Shown: one piece after another, positions 3,698-5,894 of the stretch | How positions within the stretch are numbered: position 1 is the stretch's first letter | Layout of the letters: each line of letters begins with the position of its first letter | NCBI GenBank assembly: GCA_023264755.1 | Contig: JAHFVB010000336.1 | Span: 1-5,894, forward strand | Direction of reading: 5' to 3' | Source: Mycobacterium sp. | Lineage (GTDB): Bacteria; Actinomycetota; Actinomycetes; Mycobacteriales; Mycobacteriaceae | DNA: 5,894 bases | Notes under the pieces: generated by a model | Seen by the model: the letters and a program-made list of their open reading frames with translations, nothing else | What the model was told of the DNA's origin: nothing | The model's database searches: none | Program-made: the position numbers and the translations under genes

Positions 3698-5894
3698 ATG
3701 ACGAGCGCCGAGTGCGATTCGTCGCTAGCGGTCACTGATGTGGTCCGTGGGCTGACGTCGGAGCAGGCCGCACGTCGACTGGCAGCCGATGGACCGAATG
3801 AGTTGCCGACGGCGAAGCGGCGCAACATCTTCCGTGAGGCGTGGGAGGTCATCCGCCAGCCCATGCTGCTCCTGCTGCTCGGTGCGGGCATGGTCAACTT
3901 CGTGCTGGCCGAGCCGCTCGACGGCATGATGTTGATGGCCTTCGTGGTTGTGGTCATCGCGATCTCGATCTATCAGGAGCACAAGACCGAGCGGGCGCTG
4001 ACCGCGCTGCGCGATCTATCGTCACCGCGCGCGCTGGTGGTGCGAGACGGCGAGCAGCGACGGGTGGCAGGGAGGGACGTGGTGCGGGGTGACCTGCTGC
4101 TGCTGGCCGAGGGTGATCGGGTACCTGCCGACGCGGTGTTGATCGACTGCGCCAACTTCTCGGTCGACGAGTCCGCGCTGACCTGGGAGTCCCTGCCGGC
4201 GCGGAAGCTGGCGATCGAGCCGTCGACCCTTTCGACGGCCATGGGACGCGCCGGTGGGGATGCGACGCCATGGGTGTTCTCGGGCACCCTGGTGGTCAAG
4301 GGGCACGCCGTGGCGGTCGTCAAGGGCACCGGCGCCGCTACCGAGCTGGGAAAGATCGGCGCCGCGCTGCGAACCATCGAGCCGCAACGCACCCCGCTGC
4401 AACGTGAGATCGACCGCTTGGTGGGGGTGCTGGCGGTCTTCGGTGTCGCCGCGGCGCTGGTCGTGGTCGTCGTTTACGGGCTGACCCGCGGCAACTGGCT
4501 GGCCGGGCTGCTGGCCGGCATTGCGACCGCAATGGCATTGCTGCCAGAAGAGTTTCCCGTCGTACTGACGGTGTTCATGGCGTTGGGAGCGTGGCGGATG
4601 TCGCGCAAGCATGTGCTGACGCGCCGCCCCCCGGTGGTCGAAACGCTGGGTTCGGCGACCGTGTTGTGCGTGGACAAGACCGGCACGTTGACGCTGAACC
4701 AGATGACGGTGCGCCAACTGATCGTCGATGGGCAGACGTTCACCTGCGACGGGCACCCGCTGCCGGAGGCATTTCACCCCATCGCGGAGTTCTCCGTGCT
4801 CGCCTCGCCCATCGATCCGTTCGATCCCATGGACAAGGCGTTCAAGGACCTCGGTGAGAAGTACCTGTCGGGCACCTCGCACGTACACGCCGAATGGGAA
4901 CTAGTCCGGGAGTATCCGCTCTCCGAAGACTTGTTGGCGCTGTCACACGTATGGCGTTCACCCGACAAGGGCCACTTCGTGATTGCCGCCAAGGGCGCGC
5001 CGGAAGCGATCGCCGACTTGTGTCACTTCGACGCCGAACGACTGGCAGCGCTGACCGCGCAGGTGGAATTCAACACCGCCGACGGCCAGCGGGTGCTGGC
5101 GGTGGCGTGCGCGCGATTCGGCGCCGAAGATGCACTACCCGCGCAGCAACACGACTTCGACTTCGAGTTCCTCGGGTTGGTCGGCCTGCACGACCCCGTG
5201 CGCCCGGGCGTGGCCGACGCCGTCGCCGAATGCCGACGCGCAGCGATACGCACGATCATGATCACCGGCGACTATCCTGGCACCGCACTGGCCATCGCTC
5301 GCGCGATCGGGCTCGACGACGGCGCTGGCGCCATCACCGGCGCAGAACTACAGACGATGACCGAAGCCGAACTGGCCCAGCGGATTCAGTCGACGCATGT
5401 ATTCGCCCGGATGGTGCCCGAGCAGAAACTGCAGCTCGTCCGAGCACTGCAGGCCAACGGCGAAGTGGTCGGGATGACGGGCGATGGGGTCAACGACGCT
5501 CCCGCGTTGCGCGCCGCCGACATCGGCATCGCGATGGGCGCCCGCGGTACTGACGTCGCCCGGGAATCGGCCGCGCTGGTGATCACCGACGACGACTTCG
5601 CCTCCATCGTCGGCGGTGTGCGCCAGGGCCGTGGCATCTTCGACAATTTGCGCAAGGCCATGTCCTACGTCATCGCGGTGCATCTGCCGATCGTGGGGAT
5701 GTCGCTCATCCCACTCTTCGTCACCGACTGGCCCCTCGTCTTGTTGCCCGTCCAGATAGCGTTCCTCGAGCTCATCATCGACCCCGCCTGCTCGGTCGTC
5801 TTCGAGGCCGAGGAAATCGATCCCAAGATCATGGATTCGCCCCCGCGCGGGCTGCACGCGCCGATGTTCGATGCGCACGTGCTGGCCATCGCCG
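3698..5894 (+). CDS. P-type cation-transporting ATPase (HAD-type, PEEFP subfamily), 3' truncated
   Basis: The first 732 codons of a P-type ATPase; family length is about 830-900, so the last membrane helices lie beyond the window. Order: N-terminal cation_ATPase_N-like segment (GLTSEQAARRLAADGPNEL); helices M1/M2 (about 56-92); actuator domain with VDESALTWES; M3 (241-262); M4 with LLPEEFP (282-287); phosphorylation motif DKTGTLT with catalytic Asp326; a short nucleotide-binding domain with KGAPE (432-436); ITGDYP (522-527); hinge TGDGVNDAP (594-602); and M5/M6 ending FLELIIDPACS (689-699). It would use ATP to pump a cation across the plasma membrane. PEEFP and the Glu691/Asp695 pair in M6 mark a subfamily distinct from standard calcium pumps with PEGLP; the ion is unknown. 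The actuator motif is TWES (Thr162-Trp163-Glu164-Ser165) instead of the near-universal TGES. The frame is open throughout. It diverges from the desulfidase operon behind a DosR-like box. It is not the M. tuberculosis CtpF type, which has PEGLP. Confidence 0.93.
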   Translation, partial: MTSAECDSSLAVTDVVRGLTSEQAARRLAADGPNELPTAKRRNIFREAWEVIRQPMLLLLLGAGMVNFVLAEPLDGMMLMAFVVVVIAISIYQEHKTERALTALRDLSSPRALVVRDGEQRRVAGRDVVRGDLLLLAEGDRVPADAVLIDCANFSVDESALTWESLPARKLAIEPSTLSTAMGRAGGDATPWVFSGTLVVKGHAVAVVKGTGAATELGKIGAALRTIEPQRTPLQREIDRLVGVLAVFGVAAALVVVVVYGLTRGNWLAGLLAGIATAMALLPEEFPVVLTVFMALGAWRMSRKHVLTRRPPVVETLGSATVLCVDKTGTLTLNQMTVRQLIVDGQTFTCDGHPLPEAFHPIAEFSVLASPIDPFDPMDKAFKDLGEKYLSGTSHVHAEWELVREYPLSEDLLALSHVWRSPDKGHFVIAAKGAPEAIADLCHFDAERLAALTAQVEFNTADGQRVLAVACARFGAEDALPAQQHDFDFEFLGLVGLHDPVRPGVADAVAECRRAAIRTIMITGDYPGTALAIARAIGLDDGAGAITGAELQTMTEAELAQRIQSTHVFARMVPEQKLQLVRALQANGEVVGMTGDGVNDAPALRAADIGIAMGARGTDVARESAALVITDDDFASIVGGVRQGRGIFDNLRKAMSYVIAVHLPIVGMSLIPLFVTDWPLVLLPVQIAFLELIIDPACSVVFEAEEIDPKIMDSPPRGLHAPMFDAHVLAIA

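Noticed and set aside
3468..3738. Two short plus-strand open frames in the divergent gap
   Set aside because: They show no protein-like composition, run across the regulatory repeats and into the ATPase start off-frame, and lack ribosome sites.
4022..4888. 288-codon open frame on the minus strand
   Set aside because: It is antisense to the ATPase and rich in Arg, Gln and His, as expected of a shadow; the ATPase frame shows every core motif.
5348..5878. 176-codon open frame on the minus strand
   Set aside because: It is antisense to the hinge and M5/M6 region of the ATPase and has no independent evidence of coding.
3698..5894. Naming the ATPase ctpF because of the DosR-like box
   Set aside because: M. 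tuberculosis CtpF has PEGLP and a different M5/M6; this protein has PEEFP and ELIIDPACS, so it is another subfamily.

Overview
The window is high-GC DNA with dense coding, strong Shine-Dalgarno sites, frequent non-ATG starts and short operons. That fits an actinobacterium. A sequence close to the DosR (DevR) dormancy-regulator box between the divergent genes points to Mycobacterium or a near relative. The genus is an inference; no rRNA or other marker gene is present.

Layout. (1) Bases 1-786, plus strand: the 3' part of a VOC-superfamily (glyoxalase / extradiol-dioxygenase-like) gene, followed with almost no gap by a small four-helix DoxX-family membrane protein. Perfect inverted repeats follow and probably end transcription. 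(2) Bases 912-3358, minus strand: a tight three-gene operon read right to left. It encodes a small two-helix membrane protein of unknown function, a TudS/DUF523-related putative iron-sulfur desulfidase with its three diagnostic cysteines, and a PaaK-like adenylate-forming ligase. The first two overlap or nearly touch; the last two are 18 bases apart. (3) Bases 3359-3697: a divergent control region of about 340 bases holding a DosR-like palindrome, a perfect 7-bp inverted repeat and a second, degenerate DosR-like half-site. (4) Bases 3698-5894, plus strand: the first 732 codons of a P-type cation-transporting ATPase that runs off the window.

How they may work together. The ATPase and the desulfidase/ligase operon diverge from one control region, so both may be induced by hypoxia or nitric oxide through DosR. 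The least familiar unit is the membrane protein - desulfidase - ligase operon. A desulfurizing Fe-S enzyme next to an acid-activating enzyme suggests a small pathway acting on a sulfur-containing or thio-acid compound, but the substrate cannot be read from sequence.

The main oddities are in the ATPase. The normally invariant TGES actuator motif reads TWES, one base away from the consensus, and the membrane helix that normally carries a calcium-binding glutamate has no acidic residue there. I saw no tRNA, rRNA, CRISPR array, insertion sequence or attachment site. The remaining long open frames are antisense or off-frame shadows typical of high-GC DNA.
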